Of a stretch of 64,000 nt of DNA, positions 8,338-17,935 are shown piece after piece; within the stretch, counting starts at the first letter, position 1, and the number at the start of each line of letters is the position of its first letter. The position numbers were made by a program, and so were the translations under genes. The notes beneath the pieces were generated by a model. That model ran no database searches and was not told the origin of the DNA. It saw nothing but the letters and a program-made list of their open reading frames with translations. The DNA is taken from the NCBI GenBank assembly GCA_045537695.1, contig JAZSQB010000016.1, forward strand, positions 14,897 to 78,896, in the 5' to 3' direction. This stretch comes from RGIG2041 sp045537695 (lineage in GTDB: Bacteria > Bacillota > Clostridia > UBA1381 > UMGS1253).

Positions 8338-9045
8338 TCACTCCTCAGAACTATGCGAACCGTGAATCGTCGGCACAACACCGATGACCGGCAAATTATA
8401 CTTAGCAGATATATCATCCGTCTGTTTCAAACGGTTATCCATTAACTCAATAAACAAAACCAACAAAACGCCCAAAATGAATCCGGCAAACAAACCAACG
8501 ATAGCGTGCATAATCGGATTCGTCTTGGCGTATACCGCTTGCGATGCTTCCTCCACCACTTTTATGGCACCGGGCACGTCTGCTACAATTGGTAATCTTT
8601 TCGATGCAACCTTCAAAACGGCGGCAGCGACATCGTGCGCCGTATACGGATCTGGCGCCGTTACGTCGATCTTAATCAACGGAGAATCCACAGAAACCAT
8701 CGATGCCTTCAGCATCGATGCAATCTCTCTCGGCGTCACATCACTGTTGCACGCCTTTGCAACTTCTCCTAAAACACTATCGTATTCAATAATCTCAACA
8801 TAGTCCGTTGCCAAACGTACAGAAGCATTAATAACGCCTATAGGTAAATTATTCAGGTTTTCTTCCAATTCCTCAACCGAAACAGACGTAACATACATAT
8901 TACCTGTCGAGGTATATGTAGGTTCCACCAAATAATAACTGTATGCATAACCGATGCCACCGCCCAAAATGGTGATGGCAATCAATAAATACACCCATCT
9001 GTATGCAATATGTAATAAATCGACTATATTTAGCTTGCTGTTCAC
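8338..9045 (-). CDS. Wzz/YveK-type chain-length adaptor (CpsC-like)
   Basis: This 235-residue protein uses a GTG start at 9045 with GGGAG upstream. It has two membrane helices (about 17-37 and 178-200) flanking an extracellular Wzz-like domain. The C-terminal cytoplasmic stretch (NRLKQTDDISAKYNLPVIGV) resembles the kinase-activating tail of Gram-positive polysaccharide co-polymerases. It pairs with the kinase encoded immediately downstream and would set chain length in surface-polymer assembly. Confidence 0.85.
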   Translation of the reverse strand: MNSKLNIVDLLHIAYRWVYLLIAITILGGGIGYAYSYYLVEPTYTSTGNMYVTSVSVEELEENLNNLPIGVINASVRLATDYVEIIEYDSVLGEVAKACNSDVTPREIASMLKASMVSVDSPLIKIDVTAPDPYTAHDVAAAVLKVASKRLPIVADVPGAIKVVEEASQAVYAKTNPIMHAIVGLFAGFILGVLLVLFIELMDNRLKQTDDISAKYNLPVIGVVPTIHGSHSSEE

Positions 9046-9171
9046 GCGTCAAGTCTCCCTTTAATCCCGTGTTTCCTATATTTTTCGTTGTATGCACAAA
9101 AAACACTATTATAACTTATATTATTATAATACAAACTTTTTGTTACGTCAAGTACTTTTTGTTTGACAAAA

Positions 9172-10404
9172 TCATATATCCAATTCCAGCTTTTTCTGCA
9201 ACCGACAGCTGCCATACAAACGCGTGTTCCAAGGTTCGCTTTGCGCCGCCTTTACAAAAGACAAGCCCTGCACACACACGCCATCTGCAACGCGTGTTCC
9301 TGCTGTAAAAAATGTATACCTTGTGTCATAATTCCCTTCTGCCAAGGCGGAAATATCCAGTTCCAAAACATAACTGCACACTGCATCCACCTGCATATTT
9401 TCCGCAATTTCACCCACCATACCCGTTGCCACCGGTCTTTGCTCAGCATCATATACCGTCAGACGCACACCAAGTCCCTGCGCCGGCACTAGATTTTTCC
9501 ACACAAGCTCCACGCGCAAAGTATCCTGCAGCACGCTGCTCCCGTTTGGATAATGCGCCGAAACCGGTCGCACAAGCACATCCTTGCGCCGCAAAATCAT
9601 CTTTGGCTGGCTATAGTCTAACTTACCTTCCCTTTTCTCTGTACATAAATACGCCCGAATACCACTTTCCGTATCTCCATCAAACATCAGCTGTCCATGG
9701 GAAAGCACGAGCACGCGATTGCAAATCTGCCGTACCATTGTCATATTATGACTGACATAGAGCACGGTCTTATTCCCTTCGCTTGCCAACTGCATAATTT
9801 TTTCCAGACACTTTTGTCTGAAATGCGCATCACCGACGGCTAACACCTCATCTAAAATCAAAATATCCGAATCCAAATGCGAAGCCACAGCGAACGCCAA
9901 TTTAACATACATGCCCGAAGAATATCGCTTTACCGGCGTATCGATAAATTCACTGCATTCGGAAAATGCAATGATATCTTCTATTTTCTTATCAATTTCC
10001 GCGCGCGTCATCCCCAAGATGGCACCGTTTAAATAAATATTCTCCCTGCCGGTCAGCTCCCCATGAAAGCCCGTTCCGATTTCCAGCATGCTCGAAACGC
10101 TACCGCGAATATAAACCGCACCGGCACTCGGCGCAGTAATACGAGAAATAATCTTGAGCAGAGTCGATTTGCCTGCGCCGTTTCTGCCGACAATACCGAC
10201 CACTTCTCCACGCTTGATTTCAAAGTTCAAATTTCGCAACGCTTCAAAAGCATCGCTCTTTTTTCCGCCGAGACGGCTGTTCGGATTCTCGCGTCCGCGA
10301 AGGCGCGCCCAAAGGCTCTGCAAATCACGCGACAATGTTCCGCCGCCGATTTTGCCGCGCGTATATGTTTTATGTAATTTTTCCACACGAATTACAGTTT
10401 CCAT
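9172..10404 (-). CDS. ABC exporter ATPase for surface polysaccharide (Wzt/TagH type)
   Basis: This 410-residue protein starts at ATG 10404, where GAGGCGG is well placed; a longer frame upstream overlaps the permease gene. The nucleotide-binding domain (about 1-235) has Walker A GRNGAGKST, signature YSSGMYVKL and Walker B DSDILILDEVLAVGD. The remaining 170 residues form a beta-rich domain like the C-terminal Wzt module that recognises O-antigen ends (SAHYPNGSSVLQDTLRVELV). With the permease just upstream it forms a complete exporter for teichoic-acid-like or O-antigen-like polymers. It is the last gene before a gap and the CpsC-like gene. Confidence 0.87.
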   Translation of the reverse strand: METVIRVEKLHKTYTRGKIGGGTLSRDLQSLWARLRGRENPNSRLGGKKSDAFEALRNLNFEIKRGEVVGIVGRNGAGKSTLLKIISRITAPSAGAVYIRGSVSSMLEIGTGFHGELTGRENIYLNGAILGMTRAEIDKKIEDIIAFSECSEFIDTPVKRYSSGMYVKLAFAVASHLDSDILILDEVLAVGDAHFRQKCLEKIMQLASEGNKTVLYVSHNMTMVRQICNRVLVLSHGQLMFDGDTESGIRAYLCTEKREGKLDYSQPKMILRRKDVLVRPVSAHYPNGSSVLQDTLRVELVWKNLVPAQGLGVRLTVYDAEQRPVATGMVGEIAENMQVDAVCSYVLELDISALAEGNYDTRYTFFTAGTRVADGVCVQGLSFVKAAQSEPWNTRLYGSCRLQKKLELDI

Positions 10405-10414
10405 ATATTCCGCC

Positions 10415-11254
10415 TCACACAATATCAATAAAGGTACGTTCCGTTCGTCTGAAGAATACAATACCTACCCAAAGCAATAACAAAGTAACAGCAATCGAAA
10501 TCACCATATGTCCCCAGGACAGTGCGCCTACACCCAAAAAGCCATATCGAAAGGCTTCCATAAACGGTGTTACCGGATTAAGCATATATACCCAGCGGTA
10601 TGTCTCGCCTACTGCCGAAGCCGGATAAACCACCGGCGTAATATACATCCATGCCTGCAGCAAAAATCCAATCATCACAGAAAAATCTCTATATTTTGCC
10701 GTCAAACTTGTCAAAATCAGTCCGCAGCCCAACGCCAGTACCGCACTTTGCAAAAGCACCACCGGCAAGAGCAGGCACGCCGCATTGATTTGCACTGCAC
10801 CATTTGCCGCATAAACAATAGAGAATACAAGAAAGATAGCAAATTGTACACCAAAAATAACCATTTTTGAAAATACAACCGAAACCGGCACTGTCAGGCG
10901 CTGAAAATACACCTTGCCAAATAAACGCGCATTGTTCCGGAACGTTTCAGAAATTTTTGCAAGACAGGACGAAAAATATGTCCACAAAATACTGCCTGCC
11001 ATATAAAACACAAACTGTGGCACGCCATCGGTAGACAGTTTTGCAATACCGCCGAATACAACCGTAAGCACCGTAGAAGTCAAAAGCGCAGACAACACGA
11101 ACCAAAGCGGTCCGAGCACCGTCTGCGTATACAACGTTTTACAATCGCGCACAACAAAAAGCCGTGTCAGCTCCGCTGCCCGTTTCCAAGCCGCAAAGCC
11201 ACCGACAGACTTTGTTTTTTTCGGTGTAATCACCGTTGTCCACTGCTGTGCCAT
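10415..11254 (-). CDS. ABC-2 type polysaccharide export permease (Wzm/TagG)
   Basis: This 279-residue protein has a cytoplasmic N-terminus (RDCKTLYTQTVLGPLW is typical of the family) and six membrane helices. It starts at ATG 11254 with GGAGGT. The stop is 10 bp before the ATPase start, so the two form an operon. Together they move a lipid-linked polysaccharide across the membrane. Confidence 0.87.
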   Translation of the reverse strand: MAQQWTTVITPKKTKSVGGFAAWKRAAELTRLFVVRDCKTLYTQTVLGPLWFVLSALLTSTVLTVVFGGIAKLSTDGVPQFVFYMAGSILWTYFSSCLAKISETFRNNARLFGKVYFQRLTVPVSVVFSKMVIFGVQFAIFLVFSIVYAANGAVQINAACLLLPVVLLQSAVLALGCGLILTSLTAKYRDFSVMIGFLLQAWMYITPVVYPASAVGETYRWVYMLNPVTPFMEAFRYGFLGVGALSWGHMVISIAVTLLLLWVGIVFFRRTERTFIDIV

Positions 11255-11269
11255 GTTCTACCTCCATTT

Positions 11270-12067
11270 TCAATCCAGCATTGCATGCGCAGCACGCACA
11301 ACCGCCGCCGCATCCACCGCTGTATCCGCGGCGTCAATTTTCAAATGCAGTAAATATTCAATATTGCCCTCCGGTCCCTTGACCGGCGAGTAATCCAGAC
11401 CGCAAATACCCATACCGTTATCCCGTGCAAAAGAAAGCACGCGTAAAATCACACTTTCGTGCACCGCCGGGTCTGTCACAATACCTTTGTTTTCCACCTG
11501 ATACTTCTCCGCTTCAAACTGCGGCTTAATCAGTGCAACAATATCCGCATCAGCCGAAAGCAACTGCCGTAATACCGGCAATACTAACCCGAGCGAAATA
11601 AACGAAACATCAATGGAGGCAAAGCTCGGGCTACAGCCAAGCATCTCCGGCGTAACAAAACGAATATTCGTACGTTCCATATTTACAACACGTTTGTCAC
11701 TGCGTAGCTTCCAAGCCAGTTGTCCGTAGCCGACGTCCACGGAAAACACACGCACCGCGCCGTTTTGCAGCATACAATCCGTAAAACCGCCCGTGGACGC
11801 GCCGATATCCATTGAAATTTTATCCTTTAAGTCCACCCGAAAAACCTGCATCGCTTTTTCAAGCTTCAGTCCACCGCGACTGACGAATTTCAACCCCTTT
11901 TCGCGCACTTCAATCACGTCTTTTTCCCCCAGCATATGACCGGCAGTATCCAGACGCACCTCTTTATTATACACCAAACCGGCAAGCACCAAAGCCTGCG
12001 CCGTTTTCACATCCGCCGCGAAGCCGTGCTCAACCAGATACATATCCAAACGCATTTTTTTTGCCAA
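11270..12067 (-). CDS. tlyA: TlyA-family rRNA 2'-O-methyltransferase (S4 + FtsJ fold)
   Basis: About 265 residues. An N-terminal S4 RNA-binding domain (about 4-65, RLDMYLVEHG...AQALVLAGLV) is followed by a Rossmann methyltransferase (about 80-245) with MDIGASTGGFTDCML as the SAM motif and SVDVGYGQL. I chose TTG at 12067: GGGAAG sits 7 bp upstream and it gives the family-like opening MAKK.RLD. ATG at 12055 is the alternative. Family members methylate 16S/23S rRNA at 2'-O-cytidines and are often misnamed hemolysin A. The gene follows dxs directly, an order seen in many Clostridia. Confidence 0.85.
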   Translation of the reverse strand: MAKKMRLDMYLVEHGFAADVKTAQALVLAGLVYNKEVRLDTAGHMLGEKDVIEVREKGLKFVSRGGLKLEKAMQVFRVDLKDKISMDIGASTGGFTDCMLQNGAVRVFSVDVGYGQLAWKLRSDKRVVNMERTNIRFVTPEMLGCSPSFASIDVSFISLGLVLPVLRQLLSADADIVALIKPQFEAEKYQVENKGIVTDPAVHESVILRVLSFARDNGMGICGLDYSPVKGPEGNIEYLLHLKIDAADTAVDAAAVVRAAHAMLD

Positions 12068-12068
12068 A

Positions 12069-13922
12069 TCAGTTCTTCCCTTCACAAATCCATGCACAGA
12101 TGCCGTCCGCATCCAGACCATAACGCTTATAGATAGATGCTACATCCGCCTGCGGTACAAACGCATCATATCCGCGACTGACAAAAGTAGCCTGCACACC
12201 ATTTTTGAGCAGCTGCGCGCCAATCGCCTCTCCAATACCGCCGGAGACAATACCGTCTTCTACCACCAGGACTCTGCCGGTCTTACGGGCACTTTCTAAG
12301 ATGGATTCTATTTCTAACGGCCATACCTGACGCAGTACCAATACATCGGCTGACTTACCGGCAACCGCTGCCGTTTCTGCCGCCCGCATCGCTTCGCGCG
12401 CAAGAACCCCCACTGCAATCACCGTTGCATCTGTGCCCTGAAGCACCCAATCCGTCTTGCCCGGGCAAAAATCGTGCAGCATTTTTGCCTGCATATCCCC
12501 GCGCGGATAGCGCAAGGCAATCGGTCCGTTCATGTCCCGCACCGCATAACGCAGCATCGCATCCATATCTTCAAAGTTCGCCGGTGCAAGCACCTGTATG
12601 CTCGGTATCTGCCTTAAAAATGCCAAATCAAATATACCCTGATGTGTTTCGCCGTCCGCGCCGACAACGCCGGCACGGTCTACAGCAAGGACTACATGCA
12701 AATTTTGCAGTGCTACATCATGAATAATCTGATCATACGCGCGCTGCAAAAACGTGGAGTAAACGGAAACGACCGGAATATCCCCTGAAATCGCCATGCC
12801 CGCCGCGGATGTAACCGCATGCGCTTCAGCAATACCGACATCGCAAAAACGCTTCGGATACTTTTGTGCAAACTCTCCCATGCCGCTACCGAGCGTCATC
12901 GCCGGGCTGATAGCTACCAAGCGCGGCTCTTCCTCTGCAAGCTGCAGCAGGCTTTCACCAAACGTCGCCGAATAATCCCTCTTCACAGGCTGCATACAAG
13001 CCTCACAATTATCCATATCAAATTTCGATACGCCATGGAAATGCTGCGGCGCATTTTCAGCCGGCGTGTATCCTTTTCCTTTTACTGTACACACGTGCAC
13101 CAACACCGGACCCTGCGTTTGTTTCGCACGCTTAAGCATCATTTCGAGCTTTGGTAAATTATGCCCGTCCACCGGTCCTAAATACGTAAACCCAAGCTCG
13201 TCAAATATATTTGCCGGCAAAACAACCTTCTTTACCGCATTTTTTACTGCACGCAAACCGGCCGCAATTCCCTTGCCGACTGCATTTTTAGAAAGGAAGC
13301 GTTCCGTTCTGCTCTTTGCATTCAAATAAGATGGCTGTGTGCGGATTTTGGATAAGTATGCCGACATACCGCCGACATTACCTGAGATAGACATCTGATT
13401 ATCATTTAAAACCACAATCAGATTACCCTTTTCTCTTCCTGCATCACATAAGGCTTCATAGGCAAGACCGCCCGTCAACGCTCCATCGCCAATCAGCGCC
13501 AGCACGTGATGCTTTTCCTGCGCCAGATCACGCGCACGCGCCATACCGAGCGCCGCCGAAACCGAAGTCGAGCTATGACCGGTATTAAAGCTGTCGTATT
13601 CGCTTTCCTCTGTCTTTGGAAACCCCGCAAGACCACCTTCTTTTCTGAGCGTAGGAAACTGTTCTCTGCGTCCGGTCAATATTTTATGAATATAGCTTTG
13701 ATGTCCCACATCAAAAACCAGCTTGTCCTCGGATAAATCAAATACACGATGCAATGCCAACGTCAATTCCACTACGCCGAGGTTGGACGCCAGATGTCCG
13801 CCCGTTTTGGAAACGGACTCGATTAAAAAGGCCCTGATTTCCGCGGCCAGCTGCTTAAGCTGCCCGGAATTGAGAGCCTTCACATCCGCGGGACCATTTA
13901 TCGTGTCTAAAATTTCGTACAT
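12069..13922 (-). CDS. dxs: 1-deoxy-D-xylulose-5-phosphate synthase
   Basis: This 617-residue protein, usual length for DXS, makes DXP from pyruvate and glyceraldehyde-3-phosphate, the first step of the MEP isoprenoid pathway, using thiamine diphosphate. Visible motifs are GHQSYIHKILTGRR (near 73), the ThDP motif GDGALTGG...NDNQMS (about 145-175), and a transketolase pyrimidine-binding domain with D-x-A-GVVGADGETHQG (near 415-430). The C-terminal transketolase domain ends near 610. It lies between the OapA-like gene and tlyA. Confidence 0.95.
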   Translation of the reverse strand: MYEILDTINGPADVKALNSGQLKQLAAEIRAFLIESVSKTGGHLASNLGVVELTLALHRVFDLSEDKLVFDVGHQSYIHKILTGRREQFPTLRKEGGLAGFPKTEESEYDSFNTGHSSTSVSAALGMARARDLAQEKHHVLALIGDGALTGGLAYEALCDAGREKGNLIVVLNDNQMSISGNVGGMSAYLSKIRTQPSYLNAKSRTERFLSKNAVGKGIAAGLRAVKNAVKKVVLPANIFDELGFTYLGPVDGHNLPKLEMMLKRAKQTQGPVLVHVCTVKGKGYTPAENAPQHFHGVSKFDMDNCEACMQPVKRDYSATFGESLLQLAEEEPRLVAISPAMTLGSGMGEFAQKYPKRFCDVGIAEAHAVTSAAGMAISGDIPVVSVYSTFLQRAYDQIIHDVALQNLHVVLAVDRAGVVGADGETHQGIFDLAFLRQIPSIQVLAPANFEDMDAMLRYAVRDMNGPIALRYPRGDMQAKMLHDFCPGKTDWVLQGTDATVIAVGVLAREAMRAAETAAVAGKSADVLVLRQVWPLEIESILESARKTGRVLVVEDGIVSGGIGEAIGAQLLKNGVQATFVSRGYDAFVPQADVASIYKRYGLDADGICAWICEGKN

Positions 13923-13938
13923 AGACTACACTCGTTTC

Positions 13939-14517
13939 TTATCTGCGCCCAAAAGGCGCCGTAACGTAATAAACAATCTTTCCTAAAATAAATACAATCG
14001 TATTGTTGTTGAGCATCGCAATGCCTTTGCCGGCAGCTTTGCCGCCAATCATCAACGCCGCAACCACACCTGCCAAAAGCAGATTTAACAAATCACTGTT
14101 CATATGCAGAAGCACCGATAGACTCACAACAATCGCGCCCGTCATCGCACCGGAAACAATACCGGCAATATCACCGATCACGTCATTGCACAGGCTGGAA
14201 AGCTGCTGCGCATTACGAATAATCCAAATGCTTTCCTTGGCGCCCTTGATTCTTCTTGTAGCCATCGCGTGAAACGGCGCCTCACTCGCCGTGGAAATTG
14301 CCATGCCAAGCATATCAAATAAAATGCTCAAAAGCACAATCAAAATCAACACAGCAAACGCCAACACCGTGCCCATTTCCTCTGCACTTGCTGTTAAAAC
14401 CGAAAACAGCACACTTAAAACAAATGCAAGTACCGTCACCAAAACGGTCCACTTATGGTTAATTTTCAAATTCTCCGCCGAGCTTTTTACTTTCAGTCTT
14501 CGCCTTTCCCTGTCCAA
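13939..14517 (-). CDS. oapA: OapA-like DUF21/CNNM-related membrane protein
   Basis: This 192-residue protein uses a TTG start at 14517 with GGAG 10 bp upstream. It has about four hydrophobic helices (near 23-45, 50-75, 118-140, 145-165). A central stretch (ISTASEAPFHAMATRRIKGA) resembles the CNNM/DUF21 Mg-transporter-like signature but lacks CBS domains. In Bacillus halodurans the OLE-RNA-associated protein OapA is a DUF21-like membrane protein encoded between the OLE RNA and dxs. This gene sits in exactly that place, directly downstream of an OLE-like RNA and upstream of dxs. The name is inferred from context plus family resemblance. Confidence 0.72.
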   Translation of the reverse strand: MDRERRRLKVKSSAENLKINHKWTVLVTVLAFVLSVLFSVLTASAEEMGTVLAFAVLILIVLLSILFDMLGMAISTASEAPFHAMATRRIKGAKESIWIIRNAQQLSSLCNDVIGDIAGIVSGAMTGAIVVSLSVLLHMNSDLLNLLLAGVVAALMIGGKAAGKGIAMLNNNTIVFILGKIVYYVTAPFGRR

Positions 14518-14559
14518 GAAATAATCACTCCATTAATTCTTAAAGTTCTATAAAATGCG

Positions 14560-15205
14560 GCCAGAAAAACGGTGGTAATCTGCAATGTTAATTTTACGGC
14601 TTAAGGTCAGGTAGGCTTTCCCATGCCACTGCTCTTCCGTCGCCGGAAAAGCGGTTTCCCATTAAAGCAGCATACACATACGTTACCGCATATGCGACCT
14701 GACTACCACTGAGTCCGTACCTCAATCCATTGCAAATCAGCGAAGCAACAGTCTAGGGGATTTCCCCGACAGTCACACCTGAACCTTAGCCTCTTTTGCA
14801 AGTTGCGTTTCAAACAGCGATAACCGCTTTGCATCGGCCAACACAAATCGGTCTGTCCGTTATCCCTGCGCAACCCGCTCAAGGCAGGCTACACTGCACC
14901 CAGCGCAAAAAGCACCGAAATACAGGTTTCATCCTAAGTCGTAGAAGCTTACAGAAGGCTTAAGCCTTTTGCAGCGGCAACCACGAGTTTAGGTCTCCAC
15001 GGTAAAGGGGATCGACGCCCGCATGCCATTGCGGATCGCCCCAAAACCTTAACTTCCAGCACCCACCCAGAACTGGGCGTTCCACGCAAGCACCAGAAAC
15101 TTCATCGATATGCCCTTCAGCGGATTTTTAGGCCCGCCCTGGGAACAGGTAGATCTGACTAGAATACTGCACCACCGCTTTTTTGGCAGCACTTCACACT
15201 AATGC
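14560..15205 (-). ncRNA. OLE (ornate large extremophilic) RNA candidate
   Basis: A stretch of about 640 nt has no credible ORF, its own strong promoter, and dense complementarity on the minus strand. The ends pair: CGGTGGT at 15177-15171 with ACCACCG at 14576-14570, followed by a T-run. Length, GC-rich conserved-looking blocks, and position just upstream of an OapA-like gene and dxs match OLE RNA, known in Gram-positive extremophiles and anaerobes, where OLE forms a membrane-bound ribonucleoprotein with OapA. I have not matched it to a covariance model, so the call rests on context, size and terminal helix. Confidence 0.72.
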
Positions 15206-15211
15206 AAGTAT

Positions 15212-15240
15212 ATATTATCACGTTTTTTGCATTTTGTAAA
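15212..15240 (-). promoter_or_regulatory. Promoter of the OLE-like RNA
   Basis: Minus-strand TTTACA (15240-15235) and TAATAT (15217-15212) with 17-bp spacing predict a start near 15205, about 28 nt before the terminal helix of the RNA. Confidence 0.7.
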
Positions 15241-15264
15241 GCAAAATCTATATCTGACAGCAAT

Positions 15265-15297
15265 AAAGCGGGCGAGACTTTCAAAGTCCGCCCGCTT
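15265..15297 (-). terminator. Terminator after the ACT-domain gene
   Basis: A strong GC-rich hairpin (AGCGGGCGGACTTTGAAAGT... on the minus strand) lies just past the ACT gene stop. It isolates that operon from the RNA gene downstream. Confidence 0.75.
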
Positions 15298-15308
15298 ATT
15301 CTATCCAT

Positions 15309-15740
15309 TTATGCGCCGAAAATTTCTTTATTATCTGCCGTAGCAAAGCCCTTTGCTTCCAGCACTTCAACTGCCTTATCCTGTGCTTCTGTTTTTAAAA
15401 TCACATAAGCGCCTGCGCTGCCGCGACCGATGAACGCATACAGATAATCCAGCGCAATGTCATTTTCGCGCAGTGCCGTCAGTGCGGTTGCCAGTCCGCC
15501 CGGCTTATGCTCAATACCAATGGCAATAACTTCAGTTACTTTTACAATCATACCGTTTTCGCGCAAAATCTGCTTTGCACCGTCTGCATCTTCTACAATC
15601 AAACGCAACACGCCGAAATCGGATGTGTCGGCAATGGAAAGTGCACTGATACCGATATGATGCTCCGCTAAAATATTCAGTACATCCGCCATTTTGCCGG
15701 ATTTGTTTTCCACAAAAACAGATACTTGTTTGATAAACAT
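15309..15740 (-). CDS. Tandem ACT-domain protein
   Basis: This 143-residue protein is made of two ACT domains (about 1-70 and 71-140). The first has VFVENKSGKMADVLNILAE and the second IEHKPGGLATALTALREN, the glycine-containing ligand loops typical of amino-acid-binding ACT units. No catalytic domain is present. Clostridial homologues often accompany phenylacetate-CoA ligase, as here. It is plausibly an aromatic amino-acid sensor that modulates a partner enzyme. ATG 15740 has AGGAGG. Confidence 0.82.
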   Translation of the reverse strand: MFIKQVSVFVENKSGKMADVLNILAEHHIGISALSIADTSDFGVLRLIVEDADGAKQILRENGMIVKVTEVIAIGIEHKPGGLATALTALRENDIALDYLYAFIGRGSAGAYVILKTEAQDKAVEVLEAKGFATADNKEIFGA

Positions 15741-15829
15741 AGGTCATCCTCCTATTCTTTATTAAAACCGAATTGACCCGCTTCCTTTAAAAGCGCGTAT
15801 TTTGACACTATATAGCACTACCCCTCCCG

Positions 15830-15927
15830 CTCGTTTAAAAACGGGATTTCAGATGTACAACAAGACAAAAGCCCCGCTCTGTACTCTTGTATACACAAGC
15901 ATTTTGACCAAGCATTGTGCCAAATTC
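15830..15927. repeat. About 100-bp dispersed-type repeat, copy A
   Basis: This is an imperfect direct repeat of 15936-16031. Shared blocks include CTCGTTTAAAA, ACTCTTGTAT, AGCATTTTGAC and GCCAAATT. It fills the gap between the ACT gene and the phenylacetate-CoA ligase gene and contains no gene. Confidence 0.7.
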
Positions 15928-15935
15928 TTCTCCAA

Positions 15936-16031
15936 CTCGTTTAAAAGTGGGAATTTGGATGCAAGACGAGGAAAAAGCGCAGCGCTATACTCTTGTATGC
16001 GCGAGCATTTTGACGAAGTATTGCGCCAAAT
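15936..16031. repeat. About 100-bp dispersed-type repeat, copy B
   Basis: This second copy ends 7 bp from the stop codon of the phenylacetate-CoA ligase gene. It differs from copy A mainly by substitutions and a few short indels, so the duplication is not recent. Confidence 0.7.
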
Positions 16032-16038
16032 TTACCTT

Positions 16039-17343
16039 TTAAACCAGTTTGCGGTTGTCGATAACACGCTTAGCCTTGCCTTCGCTTCGAGCGATAGTCT
16101 TCGGACCGACAAGGGTAACCTTGGCAGAGAGACCGAGAACATTCTGCAGACGCGCGTGGATGTCTTTTTCGATGCGCTCGATGGATTTAACATCATCGGC
16201 GAACATTTCTTCGGACATTTCGACGCGCACTTCAAGGGTGTCGGTGTTGTTGACACGGTCAACGACGATTAAGTAGTTCGGAGTGATACCGCCGCCGAAC
16301 TTTAAGAGCACTTCTTCGATTTGGGACGGGAACACGTTTACACCGCGGATAATCATCATATCGTCACTGCGACCGCTCGGTTTGTTCATGCGCACGTGCG
16401 TTCTGCCGCAGGCACATTTTTCATAGTTTAAAGAACAAATGTCGCGGGTGCGATAACGGATGAGGGGGAATCCTTCTTTGGTAATGGTGGTGAACACAAG
16501 CTCACCGGATGCACCTTCCGGGAGAACCTCGCCGGTATCCGGATCGATGATTTCGGGGATAAACATATCTTCACAAACGTGCATGCCTTGCTGCTCACTG
16601 CACTCATAGGATACGCCCGGTCCCATAATCTCGGAAAGACCGTATACATCATATGCTTTGATGTTCAATTTCTTCTCTATTTCTTTACGCATGGTTTCTG
16701 TCCACGGCTCTGCACCGAAGATACCTGCTTTAAGCTGAAGCTTATCCTTTACGCCCATTTCTGCAATGGATTCACCGAGATACATTGCGTAAGAAGGTGT
16801 ACAGCAAAGCACGGTCGTGCCAAAATCAACCATTGTCTGAATCTGACGTGCCGTGTTGCCGGAGGATGTCGGCACTACGGTTGCACCAACACGTTCGGCA
16901 CCGCCATGTGCACCAAGACCACCCGTAAACAAACCGTAGCCGTAAGAAACCTGCACAACCGAAGTATCGTCACCACCGGTTGCAACAATCTGGCGTGCCA
17001 TACAATCCGACCACATCTCCAGGTCGTTTCTGGTATAACCAACAACAATCTGCTTACCGGTCGTACCCGAAGAAGCATGCACGCGTACAATGTCTTTAAG
17101 CGGAACCGCAAACAAACCGTACGGATAGTAGTCTCTTAAATCCTGCTTGTAGGAAAACGGCAGCTTATACAAATCTTCAACACCATGGATGTCTTCCGGC
17201 TTTAAGCCCTTTTCATCCATTCTCTTGCGGAACAGCTCCACGTTTTCATACATACGCTTAACCTGCCATACAAGGCGTTCACTCTGCAGCTTTTTGAGTG
17301 CTTCTCTGTCCATGCACTCAATTTCTTTCTGATAATAAGCCAT
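16039..17343 (-). CDS. paaK: Phenylacetate/aryl-acetate-CoA ligase
   Basis: About 434 residues; the start is set at ATG 17343 because AGGAA is 8 bp upstream, while a GTG 9 bp further up touches the RBS. It is an ANL-superfamily AMP-forming ligase: ATP loop [14 protein letters not shown] (near 92-105), [18 protein letters not shown], and the C-terminal hinge and acyl-adenylate domain ([20 protein letters not shown]). It converts an arylacetate plus ATP and CoA to the thioester. Next to iorAB it can interconvert arylpyruvates and arylacetates. Confidence 0.9.
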   Translation of the reverse strand: MAYYQKEIECMDREALKKLQSERLVWQVKRMYENVELFRKRMDEKGLKPEDIHGVEDLYKLPFSYKQDLRDYYPYGLFAVPLKDIVRVHASSGTTGKQIVVGYTRNDLEMWSDCMARQIVATGGDDTSVVQVSYGYGLFTGGLGAHGGAERVGATVVPTSSGNTARQIQTMVDFGTTVLCCTPSYAMYLGESIAEMGVKDKLQLKAGIFGAEPWTETMRKEIEKKLNIKAYDVYGLSEIMGPGVSYECSEQQGMHVCEDMFIPEIIDPDTGEVLPEGASGELVFTTITKEGFPLIRYRTRDICSLNYEKCACGRTHVRMNKPSGRSDDMMIIRGVNVFPSQIEEVLLKFGGGITPNYLIVVDRVNNTDTLEVRVEMSEEMFADDVKSIERIEKDIHARLQNVLGLSAKVTLVGPKTIARSEGKAKRVIDNRKLV

Positions 17344-17365
17344 TTTTTCCACTTCCTATATAAAA

Positions 17366-17932
17366 TTATAAATCATAACCGAGTTTAAATGCCTTTAAGT
17401 TGACTTCCAGGAATTTTTCAGGAACGGTTTCACGGAGCACCTTTTCCCACACATCGTATGCAATGTCGGTATTCTTTGCCATAACGCCGATCAATACGAC
17501 ATTGACCGCCTTGGTGTTGCCCGCTTCTTTAGCAAGAGCAAGCGCATCAACCGTTGTGATGTCTACCTTTGCAGAGAGCTTTTCTATAATATTTTCCGGA
17601 TATTCCATCGCACCCGTGATGACCGGCATCGGGTCAATTCTCTGATTGTTTACAATCATCTTGCCGCCCTTTTTCAGGTATGGAAGTGCTCTGTATGCTT
17701 CCAAGGTTTCAAAGGCAAGAATAATATCTGCTTCGCCGCGATCAATAACTGGGGAATATACAGCGTCACCGAATTTAACATAGGTAACTACGCTGCCACC
17801 ACGCTGACTCATACCGTGCACTTCGGAAATTTTAACGTCGTGTCCTTCGGAGATAACTGCGTTACCGATAATACGGCTTGCGAGCAGTGTACCCTGTCCG
17901 CCGACACCGACAATCATAATATTCTTTGTCAT
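17366..17932 (-). CDS. iorB: Indolepyruvate ferredoxin oxidoreductase, beta subunit
   Basis: This 188-residue protein has the gamma-type oxidoreductase fold of 2-oxoacid oxidoreductases, opening with IMIVGVGGQGTLLASRIIGN and carrying EVHGMSQRGGSVVTYVKFG. With IorA it catalyses reversible oxidative decarboxylation of arylpyruvates to aryl-acetyl-CoA with ferredoxin. ATG 17932 is preceded by AAGGAGG and starts 3 bp after the iorA stop. Confidence 0.92.
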   Translation of the reverse strand: MTKNIMIVGVGGQGTLLASRIIGNAVISEGHDVKISEVHGMSQRGGSVVTYVKFGDAVYSPVIDRGEADIILAFETLEAYRALPYLKKGGKMIVNNQRIDPMPVITGAMEYPENIIEKLSAKVDITTVDALALAKEAGNTKAVNVVLIGVMAKNTDIAYDVWEKVLRETVPEKFLEVNLKAFKLGYDL

Positions 17933-17935
17933 AAC

